Of a stretch of 64,000 bases of DNA, positions 48,393 to 62,555 are shown piece after piece. The position numbers were made by a program, and so were the translations under genes. The DNA lies in contig JAQJVL010000154.1 in assembly GCA_035578905.1 (NCBI GenBank), forward strand, positions 1,626,177-1,690,176, written 5' to 3'. This stretch comes from Stictocephala bisonia (taxonomy: Eukaryota; Arthropoda; Insecta; Hemiptera; Membracidae). The notes beneath the pieces are model-generated. The model did no database searches. It worked only from the letters and a program-made list of their open reading frames with translations, and was not told where the DNA came from. The stretch's first letter is position 1. Each line of letters opens with the position of its first letter.

Positions 48393-48990
48393 TGATTTTA
48401 AACCATAACTCAAATTATGGTTTAGTTTGTTCTGTGGTAAAACCTCTAGTGTCTAGTAATTGTTAGTAAATTCTCAATTTCTATTAGGTAAATATATAGT
48501 TGTGTGTATGCTGTGCAATTCTACCGAATTCGTAAAATATATTTAGTAAAATAGTTTATTATGACCAAGTTACAAATGTATTATTAAATTTTCTCAATAG
48601 TAATAAGATTAAATGGACACAATTGTATTCTTCAAAGTTATAATCATTTAAAGCTAATTTCATTAGTAGTTAAGGTGATTTTATTGGGATTACAGATTTG
48701 TTTATCTAGTTTTGGTGTGGTTTTATTGTTGTTGAAACCAACACCAATGAGCGCTTCACATATTTGTTGTTTGAATGCACGTGTGTTTTAATATCTGAAT
48801 TACCCAACTGTGATTTAATTATTACTGTCTTTAAATATACATCTTCTATGTAAAAGGCATTGTTGTTGTGATTTATACCTTAGAATCTTATATCTAAATG
48901 CACGTGTTTGAAGAAGAATCAATATAAGTTGAAGTTAGTAAGTTGTAGCAAAGTATTCTGATTTTAAAATGGTTAAATTTGAAGATGATT

Positions 48991-49099
48991 ACGGCAGTTG
49001 AGCAAATTAATCACGAATGATGATCACCCAGGCACTTTATTTTGTTTAATACGGAAAATAGTTAAAGTTTTTGCACTGCATTAAAACTTGTCATATATG
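48991..49099. other. Spacer after the right duplication arm
   Basis: Short AT-rich spacer; nothing recognised. Confidence 0.5.
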
Positions 49100-49708
49100 A
49101 ATAAACTAGCTGAACCCGGCGGACGTTGTCTCGCCTTTCATTTTTCATTGACATACCAAAATAAAGCAATAAAAGGATTATAGAAAAAAAACCTTTATTT
49201 ATTAAATGAGTGCAAGAGGGTGAACAATATTTTTTAGGAGGCATGTCATAAAAAGTAAACTGCAAAACAAATAATTATTTATTTTTTATTTTCACGTTTC
49301 ACCACATGTTTTAATTACCGAGGAAAAAAGGTTAACACCAAATACAGATCACCTGATCAAGTAAAAGTAGTGTGTGCTTCACTCTCAAGGTGAAATGTAG
49401 AACTACAATAAATCAAAACATATACAGTACTGTTGTTGTGAGAACTTCAATCTGCTTATGGCATGTGAAACTACATTAAACCACACAGTCATATGTTTTT
49501 TTGTTAACAATTCAGATTCTCCATTTGAATAACATGGGATCTTTAGGAGCCCGTGGGGCGGGACCATGTGGACGGATCTACATCAAACTTCACAGAAACC
49601 ATCTCGGGAGTATACAGGACAAATCCTAAAGTTTCATGGCGATCGGTTGGATGGTTTGGCAGCGCATAAACTTCAAATATACAAACATCCTCTTTTATAA
49701 ATATAGAT
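49100..49708 (+). mobile_element. Transposon-derived segment with arthropod-type terminal motifs
   Basis: It opens with ACTAGCTGAACCCGGCGGAC and GTTGTCTCGCC and closes with AAGTTTCATGGCGATCGG, GGCAGCGCATAAACTTCAAA and CATCCTCTTTTATAAATATA. This opening and closing are found in very common arthropod transposon remnants; I do not commit to a family. No intact coding sequence. Confidence 0.5.
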
Positions 49709-50994
49709 TAAATGTTTTTATTTTCCTAAAGTAAAACACTCTATAGTACTATTCAGTTTTTGGACAAATATTTAGCTACTTTATTAACTAGTGTGGCTTA
49801 CCTACAAAAACAAAATAACAATGAATCGTTCAGTCTGGACGACTGGTCCTTATCTGGCATTAACAAAGAGCCTTTTACTGTGTTGCCTGTTTCTCTTATC
49901 TAACACTAGATGTCAGTTTCAAATTCAAAACAAATGTGTTTTGACAATTATATATACACTAATAACAATAAGCTATTTACAAACAGTAAAGAAAAATATC
50001 AAAATCAATAAATTCTCGTTTGTCAAACTGTCTTAGTGAATACAAATATCTCCTAATATACAATATAAAATTAATTTTGGATGTAAGTAAATTACTTGAA
50101 TGAGTAACTTAATTTTTCACAAAAACAGATCTACTGATGTACTTATCAATATATATTGCTAAACAAAATAGCAAAAATATCATACATATATATGATTACT
50201 TTACCATGTACAAACAAACTACAATACTAAAATCATACATTTATACCATTAAATATTTCGCTTTAACTTAGCATACATCATTTAAAAAATAAATATTAGA
50301 AAATAAGAGTGGCCATTCATTCAAATGAAATCCATTCAACATTAATTATTAAAAACCGTAACTACTAAGGAGAGTTGAATGACTTTTAGTAAATTTTGAG
50401 CTGTCAAATTTATTGATATTTATGTCAACTATTATAAACGTGTGGTTTTATAAAGACGGTCAAACTTCTAATAACTCATACAGAAATTGTTTTTATGGAA
50501 TAATATGAAGCCTATATGCAAAAAAAATCAAAAAATAAGTTTTTATATTTTATTTTAAAAAAATAGGATGTTGCAAATTTATTAATTAGCTGTGAAGCAC
50601 TTATTTCATTAGCTACATAACACGTAATTCGTGCTGATCTTAATACGCAATTTTAGTTACTATCTATATGTTATTTTGTGTACCACCAACAATTATGTTA
50701 ATATATTTGTTATATTGATGTTTCATCAGAAGTTCTTTCATTGGTATAAATTAATTTTTGTTTTAAGCTTTAAAAGTAAATTAATTACATATTTGTTTTT
50801 CTAGTTCACCTAAATATTGTTATTTTAAAATTATTTAAAAATTCTCCCAAAATTATAAATTTTTGATCGAAATATGTGAAAAGACTTTTACAAATTGAAT
50901 GAAACTATTTAAATGCTTAAACATTAATTATTTGTTTTAGCTACTGTTTTACCTGTATATTCAAAATATGGGTACTACTCAAAACACTGATCTT
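49709..50994. other. AT-rich intergenic DNA
   Basis: No gene recognised. The open frame at 49791-50036 has no family motif. Confidence 0.45.
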
Positions 50995-51640
50995 CCAGAC
51001 AACGTAGATATAAACGGTTCATCACACCACGTACCTCCAAGCCAACGTAGACGTCATTGGCTCCCCACACCACTGATCTCCTAGCCAACGTAGATTTCAA
51101 TGGCTCATCACACCACGGACCACCCAGCCAACGTAGACGTCATTGGCTCCCCACACCACTGATCTCACAGCCAACGTAGATGTCAACGGTTCATCACACC
51201 ATGGACCACCCAGCCAACGTAGACGTCATTGGCTCCTCACACCACTGATCTCCTAGCCAACGTAGACTTCAACGGCTCATCACACCTCGGACCATCCAGC
51301 TAACGTAGACGTCAACTGCCCCTCACACCCCGAACCTCTCAACCAACGTAGATGTCAACGGCCCCTCACACCACTGATCTCCCAGCCATTGAAGATGTCA
51401 ATGGCCCCTCAAACCTCGGCCTTCTAGCCAACGTAGATGCCAACAGCTCCTCACACCACAGAGAACCCAAAAACGTAGATGTCAACGGCTTCTCACACCC
51501 CGGACCTACTAGACATCGTAGTAGTCAACGGCTGCTCACACTACGCACCTCCATGCAACATATATGTCAACAGCTCCTCACACTATTGACTATCTGCCAA
51601 CATAGATGTCAACGGCTCCTCACACCTCGGACTTTCAACC
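50995..51640. repeat. 43-bp minisatellite, about 15 diverged units
   Basis: Units read CCAACGTAGACGTCAAYGGC then TCCTCACACCACNGATCTCC then NAG. Several contain GACGTC palindromes, and the last units are more degenerate. The 112-codon frame at 51352-51690 is a by-product of the array. Confidence 0.92.
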
Positions 51641-51693
51641 CTATGATGTTAATGGATTCTAAAACTGATTACGTCAGACTTCATCGGTGACGC

Positions 51694-52279
51694 GTCATAA
51701 TTTCAATCATAAGTCGATACAGAGTCATTTGTACGCACAAGTTGCTGTTTAAATTGTTTTCTGTAAAATATAAAGAGCCTTGAAGTTCAACCAGAAACAT
51801 CAATGTTTTATCCATCTCAGTTGGCAGACTGTCAATCGTGGGTCTATGGTGTCCTCTTTGTCGCCTTTGTGAAGTTCGTGATCTGGAGGAACTCATTTCC
51901 AATTCACTTTTATTGACATGGATGAAGCCTTTTGTGATTTCCTTTTGCAAGAAGGACATTTTTGTTAGATATAGTGCTGATGAAATTGGCAAGTTGAACA
52001 TTGTACCACACATGCAGAATGTTGTTATATACTTTGTGAATGGAAGAGCATTGTTGATACCATGATAAAAATTGCTTACCAATAACAAAAATTGCATCAC
52101 TCCTTGCAGGACCAATTCAACACCAACAATTGTCTTGATTATGTTCTTTCCATTGACTTTAATATTGTTTGACTCCAACTTATCTTCGATTGCTTCCAAA
52201 ATAATAGCAGTAGAAATTTTTGTTTTGTAATCCCATATTCCACTGAGCAAACAATACATGCAAAAAGTGTCTGTTACGG
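51694..52279 (-). pseudogene. Third gustatory receptor copy, internal fragment
   Basis: It corresponds to residues of about 71-265 of the full receptors (helix 2 to helix 5), most similar to copy 2. The frame is open for all of about 188 codons, with no stop or frameshift. Both ends are cut: the left edge abuts the 43-bp minisatellite spacer at GACGCGTCATAA and the right edge switches at about 52280. There is no start, no C-terminal signature block and no upstream region. An open frame in a fragment means that it was cut recently, or that the window shows a rearranged allele. Confidence 0.85.
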
Positions 52280-53595
52280 GAAGTCACGCCATCCTAATGT
52301 ATTCATTGCGTTGTAACATGATCCTATGTTAAGTACTCATTACTGATATATAAACCACTGCCAATTATAAAGCTCATTTTAAAAATCAACCTAAAACAGG
52401 AAATCGGCTCTTAATATTCGTTGACAAAGTAGTACTGGGTCCTATCAGATGGGCTGAATGGGCTTCAAGCACGACAACCTAACATGTTCAGCTTGTCGTA
52501 CAGCTCGCTCTTTACTGATTTAGTGAATTACTTTATTTATAGTTACATGCTTTATGGTGAGTTTTTAACCAAGTATGTAACTATACAACAACAAAAACAG
52601 CATCAAAAATATATTAATAGATTATATTTGAATCATATTGTCCTACATAATGAAAAAGAATACATATTGTATAGATACTCTGGATGTATAAAAAATATAT
52701 AAATAAGTTTTAAACTTATTCAATTAAATGCAACGTTGGCCAAATATATATAATTTTAGTAAAAAATATAAAAGAACTTTCACGGAAAAAATGCAAAATT
52801 ACCGACTTATGCTAAAAATTAAATGTAAGAGAACCATACTTTTTCATCAATAGAATACAAATTATGACCTATGGACGGTTAAATTCTATTAAAGAATCTT
52901 ATGAAAAGGTACGAAAAAATAATTATTTATCAACGACCGAGTTGAATTTGTATTCAAAGATAGACATTTGGTTCTATCGCGTTGATAAACATTAATAAAA
53001 TGTTTTTTAAATCTCAAGTTAATTTAATACAATGTATTTTCTTAAATTTTTCATACCAACATATTTGGGTGTGAAAATATCTATGTTTATTTCAATATAT
53101 TTTTTATAATTTTTATTTAAATCTAACAAGTGATGAGGATCTTACAAGATCAAAATATATTTTTTAACAAAAACTTAAAAAGTGTTGTCTTTTTACAGAT
53201 TATATTAAACATATTAAGCAATCAATGGCAATTATGTTGATTATTAAGTTTCGATGTAATGAAAATAGTAATTATGTAACGGTAAATACAAGATTACATT
53301 CAACGCATTAAAGACGAAAGACTAAACCTTACGTGTTAACAAGATATTAATTCCGTTACAAGATGTTAATGGTGTGACGGCGAATTTTCAAAAAAAAGCT
53401 GAAGAAGTGTCCCTCTTTACTACACTGTTCCTTTTCTGGTCATCTTATTTATAATAATTAGGCTTTAAGTGAGCTTTAATTGTTTTAATGTTAGTTTACA
53501 ATTTCATTGCTTATCTATTTTACCTTACTTCAATTTATTTTTCGTTAAAATTATGGATGTAAGTACTTAATATTTAATTAAATGATAGCCTATAC
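52280..53595. other. AT-rich intergenic DNA
   Basis: No gene recognised; the short frame at 52484-52702 shows no motif. Confidence 0.45.
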
Positions 53596-53775
53596 AAATA
53601 GAAGCTATCACTAGGGCACGTAAGGTACTTAAATCTTAATGTGGAATCTGAACCACGTAATTTTTAATTTTTTTATATAACTAACAAACTCGTTATCTTG
53701 TTATTTTCCCTTTACAACATCTGCAGCCTGACTATCCTACACGAAGACTCCAGACTTCTCTAGTAGTGTAAACTA
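53596..53775 (-). repeat. SINE family A, diverged copy 5
   Basis: The reverse complement contains the T-arm-like CGTGGTTCAGATTCCACAT and, after an AT insertion, the leader-like TAGTCAGGCTGCAGATGTTG and the extra upstream block ACACTACTAGAGAAGTCTGG seen next to the 24.5-kb copy. Confidence 0.55.
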
Positions 53776-55311
53776 AAGCTATTGAGTTGGCGCTACGGTA
53801 GTAACGGTAGTTCCTACAGGGTCACTGATACTTTCTACTCTGGAAAACCAGACTGAACAGGTCGGTCATTCCAGGAATTTGTCCGTCACAACAGCTGTTA
53901 ACCATCTCATTTTAAACACACCACTTCAGTTTTGATCAGTCTAACTCGACCCGCCCAGGTGCTATAGTTAGTTTTCTGAAGGCCATGTAGAAACTTCCGT
54001 GCGCGACCAAGTGTGTTTCAAAGTAAAACCCGGTACAAAATCCCGTTTGTGACTACTTTTGCATCAGGTTTTAAGGAATAATAGTTCAGTTGAAAAACTA
54101 GTGTGTTTACAAAAGTTTAATTCATGTTTATGTACGTTCATATTTTCAATTAATAATGGATTCGAGAAAAGAGGAAAGAATAAAGTTTATGCTATTGTAG
54201 CCGTTCAGTTACCGGGGTGATCAATTTTTTACACTGTGAGTAGTGATGAAGAAGATATTTATAACATAATGACTATACCAGAGATTCATAACAGTCTGAA
54301 AATGATATGCCTACACTTCCTAGTGGAGGTATTACACATGATCAACTTAGCATTTTGCTATTCAGAACTAAGGTTGATTTTTGTCTTTGTAATATTAAAT
54401 TTTTTTATTGAAAAAATGTTTAAACAGGTTGTTAATTTCAGTAGCATTCATTAAGTATCAACATATAATAATTAAAATTACTTTTCACTTCATTTTTCAT
54501 GTTTGTTTATTAACCAGTATTTTCTTGCGTGCACGACTAATAACGCAATTTTTTCGCACGACTAATTAAACGTTATGAGGACAGATCATATATCCTATTG
54601 TCTTCAGTCTCCCGGGCATTTCGTCTCCAAGTACAGCACTATATTAATTGGTTTAGAATATTTCCAATTCGTAAGTTAGTGAGTGAGGTAATACGGTCCT
54701 CTAATTTTACAATCACTTTCAATTTACGAGTGAAAGTCGTGTTTGTGTAGTTTTGTTTTTTTATAAGCATAAGTCAGCAAATATAAAATCTAACTATGTT
54801 TGTCTGAGATATAAAACGTAAATGAAGTTTGTCAAACAGTAATCTCTATTGTTCATTGCAATCCAGACTCAGTCCATTGTTTACCAGCCAACGTAGTTAA
54901 ACAGTGGCACGCTGCAACAAAGGAACTTATTGTTGCTTGAAGCTTTTTTGATGGAAATGTTTTGTTTATCTGACTGTAACCTCAAATTAAATACAATTAG
55001 TCTTGACAACACATAAGTTAACTTTTTCACTTGTATAATAAAAGCATTTATTATATAAGTGAATATAATGTCAACGATATATCTTATGAACAAAAATACA
55101 TAGTTTGGAGAGTCTGTGTTGGAAAATTATAATTAAGTACTTATAGTAAAAAATATTTATGTAACTGCTAAAAACTGTTGTGTTTTTTTTCTTTTTTTTT
55201 TTTTTTCTAGGTTAGTAAATATTCTGGAGACACTCCATCCAATCGCGTATTGGTGTAAAACACCAAACCACGTAACATATTAATAAGCATATAACATCCT
55301 TCAGGCTCAGT
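53776..55311. other. Intergenic DNA with a balanced-composition stretch at 53.8-54.3 kb
   Basis: 53776-54060 is GC-richer than its surroundings. A short frame starts at ATG 54154 (MDSRKEERIKFMLL, then stop), and another with SSDEEDIYNIMTIPEIHNSL lies at 54236-54454. Together they resemble the acidic start of a decayed transposase or an exon, but no family motif confirms it. Poly(T) near 55179-55207. Confidence 0.3.
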
Positions 55312-55760
55312 AGTCCAAATCGCATTGAGTATAAACCAAACACTAGCAATCCAAATGGACTCACTGCACTTTGCATCGATGTCTTGACTTGTTCACTAAT
55401 GTACGTTAGTAACAACTTTATATTTGATGAAAATAAAAGTACCCCAGACACAGTAATGGGTATAAGTCCAAATCACATTGAGTGTAAACCAAACACTGGC
55501 ACTCCCAGTGGTCGCACTCCACTTGCAGCGATTTGTTGACACAAGCTTGTTCTCCCTAATTCTACATTACTTACAGCAAGCACTCATCTAACAACTTTAT
55601 ATTTGACGAAAATAAATATACCTCAGACCCCAGTAATGGTTATTAGTCCAAATTACATTGAGTGTAAACCAAACACTGGCACTCCCAGTGGTCGCACTCC
55701 ACTCGCAGTGATTTGTTGACACAAGCTTGTTCCTAATGCACGTTGTTTACGGCAAATAAC
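55312..55760. repeat. Three tandem units of about 150-180 bp
   Basis: Units start at about 55312, 55465 and 55645 with AGTCCAAATYRCATTGAGT, and share GTAAACCAAACACTGGCACT and CTCCCAGTGGTCGCACTCCA. Units 2 and 3 are very similar; unit 1 is diverged and shorter. A small satellite or degenerate element. Confidence 0.85.
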
Positions 55761-56857
55761 TTTTTATTAAGGTTAATTAAGCCTAGAAATTAGTAAGGCC
55801 TTACACGACGGCAATGGCTGTAAAAATTAAACAGTTTTATTACAAGGCTTTGTATATAGATTATAGGTTACTGACGACTAAATCCTGAAATACTAACAAT
55901 AGTTGTTAAACTATTCCTTTTTACGTGTTAAACACGAAAAAGATTATATTATTTATAATAATAAGTTTTATATGCAACGATTTTGGCCACTTACGAAATA
56001 TATATTTATTTTGGAAATTTATGAAACACGTATAATATGTAAAATTACCATGTATAAATAAAGTTTGTTGATTAGAGTATAAGTTTATAAAACATGACAA
56101 CAGTTCCTCCGAATTATAATAACTGCTGATCGTCGTTTTTATATGGCCCCTTAAGTTTTGAAATATAACAAACCCTTGAATATTTTACTCATGAATACTG
56201 ATCTCATGTTATAAGAATATTCTTGTCAGTAATTGCATTATTTTATGAGGTCTGATACTTCAGCTGGTTTTAACTGCATTGCATTTACATGGGACTACAC
56301 ACTAGTACTCCACAAAGGACTACAAAAATAGATGATAATTTTTAGGCACAATGTTATCATATGACGAGAAATGTATTTGTATTATTATACAATAAATGGT
56401 TACACTGAAACTACTAGATTCATTTGACTTATAATTTTAGATCAGTCAGCTATCTCAAATTTATAAAAATCAACGTTTACGATTTAGCTATTACAATATT
56501 TTGCATGAAATGTACTACAATATGTTGCATATTGTAGTACATTTAACGTAAAATATATTAAATTGTTAAAAACAGAACGGATATCAATATCTATTGGTAT
56601 AGAAAACGAATGGTATAAAATATTGATTTTCCACAAAAACTGCCACCATTTTGAAATGGAAATTGATAATTGATTTCGTTTAAAAAAAATTGTTTATTTC
56701 AGTGAAAAGAAATGGTATGTATAACATGAAGTATGTTACTTCTAAAATTACTAGATTCAAACCTGATACTCTTATTTCTGCATCAATTATATCAGAAAAA
56801 TACTGTAAATAAATATTTTATTTAGTTTTTTACTAAGATATAATTATTAATTTATTA
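55761..56857. other. AT-rich intergenic DNA
   Basis: Nothing recognised except a local inverted repeat around 56517-56543 (TACTACAATATGTTGCATAT, then TGTAGTA). Confidence 0.45.
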
Positions 56858-57165
56858 AGACGCCGATCGTCGAAGTATATTCGAACATGAGAGTTGAATG
56901 AGTGTGATGAGTGGAGACGAACTACTGTAATCAATGTTACTAGCTAAATTCAACTATACGTCAGAAAGAGCTATTTATTAATAGTACAATAGCCAGGTCA
57001 ACCAAGGGACCTACAGCGTTATGTGGAATCAGATTGGTCTGATTTTAAGGTAACTGAGAAGCCCGACACTCAGATTTTCCCTCTACACAAGATTCCGGAC
57101 CCTGACTACCATCCAACAAGGACACCCTGGCTTTCAATGGTGGTGTCCATGACGATGGCAATAAT
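56858..57165 (-). repeat. SINE family A, copy 6
   Basis: The reverse complement shows the family leader and core (TTACCTTAAAATCAGACC, then the T-arm equivalent) and the body up to ACGATCGGCGTC, with moderate divergence. The 5' extension (GGACACCACCATTGAAAG) matches the extension of the 24.5-kb copy. Confidence 0.65.
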
Positions 57166-59990
57166 TAAGCGGATAACGTGTCGTTGTTTAGTGGGGAGTA
57201 ATTTTAAACCATCAGTATTTTAAGCTATTCATCCATAACGCGTTTAAGACATATGTACGCTATAAACATAATTTTACTATTGTGTTCGTACTTAGAGTAG
57301 CAACTTGATTTTCTCACAAGCTTACGGTGGCATACTTATACTCTTATGTAAATGTAAGAACCAAAAAGTTGCTAAGAACAGCCGATATAGTTTGATAATT
57401 TAAACTATTTTTAAGAAGTTGGGATAGTAGATGGTTCCAATTACGTTGTTATATTTTTGATTTTTTAGATTCGTGGATAACATACAATCATAAATAAATA
57501 TTAATATAATGAAGTAAAATTGGTGTGTTAAAAGAATCAAAGCATTCTTATAATATAATATAACATTTTTTTTAAATACAATTTTATATTACACTTTTCG
57601 TGTGCAGTTAACACAGAAAATAACGTATCTATGTAAACTATTTATAGATTGGATACTGTTAAACCCTATATTAGCACGTTCAGAAATTTCAAAACATAAT
57701 GTTTAAATATCTAACTCAACTAATTGAGTTGTGTGAAAAAATGAAACACAATTTTGAAAACTAAAAGATTATTTAAGAAAAAATTTCGCAACATAGCATA
57801 AAAATAGAAATGAGCACAACACTTTGTTTCTAGTATGAGATCTGCAACAGCTCATATTCCATATCCAACACAGTTCTGCACTTCAGTTCTGGTTCGGTCC
57901 ATTGTGCCAAAAATAATGTTGTTCAACAGGAAGGCTGTGACAATAGACAGTTTTTTTTAACGTTTAAAATAAAATCTTTATCTTTTAAATTTTATATAAA
58001 ATATGTTGACTGCATAGTTTATATCTTTACTTATATTTAAAAAAATAAATTTCAGTATAGTTCTCATAAAAACTGTTAAATAATATTTCTGCACATTATT
58101 TAAGACATATTGAGTTTAATTGTACTAGTAATCAACAAACATTATTATGCCAAGAAATCGATTGTTTTAGCCTTGCTGATTGCATTTTGTCTTTAAATAT
58201 TAGACAAATAATGTCATTTTACTCACTCATTATCAAAGGTATTTATTTTACAAAACCTTCAAACTAATATTTAGGGTGTAAACTGAAAGGTTATTACTGA
58301 AAACTGGGAGTTAATTAATTACAATAGATAACAATAGTGAAAAGTTATTATATCCTGAGGGATTTTACGTAGTTAGAAAGTTAGACTTTCACTTAACTAT
58401 CTCGTCCCTCCCATAACTTTTAACTTAATCGAAATATTACAATTTAAACCGCTGGATGGACTCATAGTGTTAAGTGATATATATTAACCGAAAATTGTTG
58501 GCCAGATTATTAATTCGCTCATAATGGCAGTGCTTTTTGAATATTTGTTTATGAATTTATCTGCATTAAAATTTTTTAAATTTTAGTTAATCTTTAATTT
58601 AGTTCTAAACTTATTTTACTGATGGATAGGGAACTTTCCATTAGTCTTAGTTTACAAAAAAGAGATTGAGAGTTGGTACATGTTTGTAGTTTGTGAGTTA
58701 TTTTTTGTAAATTCTTCTTTTTAATAATAACAGGAAGCGTTTCAATATGTTTTCTATATGAAAGGTGAAATTATTTAAGTATATTTTATTTTTTTACACA
58801 GGATATTTTATTTTAGTTATTTAATTACCTCCTAATACGTCGAGTATACTACTGGCAAAAGTGGTCAGTAAGTTTTCTACCAAGCAAATGTAAATTTAAT
58901 TTTTTACTGTTTTTCAAATAAACACATTTATTGATTTTATTGAAGTATAATAGATCATTATCAGCAAAACAATTCTACTTAATGCGTACAAAACAAATAG
59001 AGATAAGCATTTTTAGAAAAGGAAAATTATCTTGCAAATATTCAAATAAGACCTCGTGAATATAATATAAAAATATTTTGTTAAACATTAATTATTATTA
59101 TTATTAGACCAAATCGGTTTTCTAGCATTTCGGTTTTTATAAACAAATTTGGATGTGTGAAAAAATATGAAATAAACAGACGCAATCACATAAACTGTTC
59201 CGTTCCCTAAATAAGAAAGTAAATATTGTACCCTTAGAACATATTCTTTTATTTGATATGTTTTAATATTTACTACGAATTATTTTTGTTTATAATATTT
59301 AAAAAAACTGGGAGGTAAAAGGGGTGTCAATTTATTTATGGGTAAGCTATAAATAATTGACATTTTGAACAACTGTAGGAGCTCCCTACCAGATTTCCCT
59401 ACATTTTTATTCGCTGATTAGAACTCAGAAGTTTTGCTCTAAACTTGAAATCGTTAGAGTAGTGCCTTTCAGCAAACGGATTTCCGATATTCAATGAATC
59501 ATTCAAGAGTTAAAGTAAAATGACTTTCATCGCGAAAACTTCAGTTTTTTTTATTTGAATAATAATTATATATTACGGTTCTTATAAATACACTTAAGAA
59601 AGTGAATTTTAAATACATCTATTTATAAATTATCAAGTAAAACATATTGTGGTGTTGATTTTGTTTTACATTTACCATTATCAAACCTACGGTATTTAGT
59701 GAGGATCCCATAATATATACTATTTATTTATAAATTCATTATGCAAAATGATATGCAGTATATCCTGGGAGTTCATTAACCTCTTCATATTTAATTTTTT
59801 TAAAAAGATGTAAGGCTAATATTTTGTTATTTATTTATTCAAGGAAAGGCCGATCTCCTTTTTAGCCCTAATTCACTTAGTTGCCATGTTAATTGTATGT
59901 TTTGATAATTTTAATTTACTAACTAAACAATTAATTTAACCTCCTCGTTCCATTCGTCGACTGTAGTAGACATAAAACATCATTTTGTAG
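57166..59990. other. AT-rich intergenic DNA
   Basis: No gene, array or strong motif recognised in nearly 3 kb. Confidence 0.5.
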
Positions 59991-60127
59991 AGAATTTTTT
60001 TGTCTACCTTAAAATAAGTTGACAGCACTGAAACTACATTCATTCTATTCCCGAGAGGTAGAAGCACCTGACTGATAGTCTCTGATGTTATTCTGCCCTC
60101 CTTCTCCTACCCTGAATGACAGACAAC

Positions 60128-60170
60128 ATGGCGGACGAGAGAAGACGCCGTTCTGAGCAACACCGTCCAG
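60128..60170 (+). CDS. Possible first coding exon of an unrecognised gene
   Basis: ACAACATGGCGG is an excellent insect start context. It opens 14 codons (MADERRRRSEQHRP plus one base of the next codon) that end CAG at 60170, directly followed by the 5' splice site GTAAAT. The 130 bases upstream are of balanced composition with CT-rich stretches, like a 5' UTR. If correct, the gene continues to the right beyond a long intron. I do not recognise the protein. The exon is too short for a firm call. Confidence 0.4.
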
Positions 60171-61210
<1,040 letters not shown>

Positions 61211-61408
61211 TATCTATCTATCTATCTATCTATCTGTCTATCTATCTATCTATCTCTATCTCTATCTCTATCTCTATCTCTGGGGGAATTTTAATAATGT
61301 TCGATACCTCAGAAGTAATTTTAGTACTGTGTGTTCTGTTAAAGGAAATCACAGTGGAATGGAGTGAAGATTATAAATAAATAAATGTATTTATTGTTGT
61401 TTTCACAG
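61211..61408 (+). repeat. CTAT tract plus copy of the Gypsy left flank
   Basis: Same block as 34172-34366, ending TTTTCACAG at an LTR start. Sharing both the flank and the insertion point shows that this is a duplicate of one insertion, since two independent insertions would not have the same flank. Confidence 0.9.
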
Positions 61409-61849
61409 TGTAAACCTTTGACGTTTACGTAATTGTTACACTTTGTATAAAATTCCCTCAGAAGTATTAATAATAATAATAATAAATTAAAAATAAATAT
61501 TATCAGGAAAATTAGACAGTGGTTAGATTACAACAGGAAATGCGGTACAGGAAATGGAGTTGGTAAAATTTGAGTAGGGCATCCGGCGAGTGTGAGATCG
61601 GGAAGCAAGGGATCGGATGTCAAGGAAGCAGGGTCAGCACTGTACACAGGATGACCAAAATATTAAAATTGAGACTCACCAAAATTAGGCCGATGAACGC
61701 TGAGGCGGCGTAGATTCAGCAGAAGATCTGGAGTACCGCCCATCGCAAAAACGGGCCTATAGGGTGATCCGTAATAGGACCACGGAGAGTAATTGGGTGG
61801 TTCCGAAATTGTAGGCGTGTCCAGTGAGTGGCAGGGGGAATGGGACACT
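61409..61849 (+). mobile_element. Truncated Gypsy LTR (first 441 bp)
   Basis: Nearly identical to the start of the two LTRs at 34367 and 41383. It stops at GGGACACT, where a new (CT)n tract replaces the expected AGGGAGAGAG. Private changes include GCGTAGATT for GCGGAGATT and ATCGCAAAAAC for ATCGCGAAAAC. Confidence 0.93.
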
Positions 61850-62083
<234 letters not shown>

Positions 62084-62324
62084 GTGTGGTTACGTTAACG
62101 TTAGTAATTTGGAGGACCAGTGACGGATCGGTCCTCTCATTGATTTGTGAGGGGAACTTATTCAAGCAGTAAAGCTCAGGTGGATATGAATGATAAATCA
62201 AGTGCCATGGTTTAAAATTAGTACGATTACCTTGCAGATAAGTACCTTTTTATTCAAACTCTTTATTCTTTTAAAATCAGAATCAACATACAAGACTTAA
62301 TTAATATTTGACAAAGTTGCTGAA

Positions 62325-62555
62325 ATGTACATGAAATATATATTATCAAATCCTACTCTCATAAAGGAAGCAAATAGTCCGGGCTGGTCTTGCCTTGGCG
62401 ATGATGCATATGAAAAATACATGAAAACTGATCTCGACAAGAAAAAGGAAACTAAGATGAAATCCTGCTCATGACAAGTGTCCAGCTGCCAATTATTGTA
62501 GGAGGGGAGGGCCTTCAAGAAAACTCACAAGTCGCTCACTTTTTTCAGGCCGTAG
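62325..62555 (+). CDS. Small ORF, 76 codons, unrecognised
   Basis: Read by hand from ATG 62325 to TAG 62553: it contains SPGWSCLGDDAYEKYMKTDL, then a Lys-rich stretch, then VQLPIIVGGEGLQETHKS. G+C is higher than in the AT-rich surroundings. No splice acceptor in a compatible frame is evident upstream, and no family is recognised. It may be an exon, a transposon remnant or chance; a minus-strand frame of similar size overlaps it. Confidence 0.2.

Larger units (their letters stand above)
46934..48990 (+). repeat. Right arm of the receptor inverted duplication
   Basis: Counterpart of 29350-31405. Similarity runs through the 3' flank to about 48985 (GATTTTAAAATGGTTAAATT) and then stops. Confidence 0.9.

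Noticed and set aside
54154..54454. Acidic transposase-like start (SSDEEDIYNIM)
   Set aside because: Two short frames with a stop between them and no transposase motif; too weak to call.
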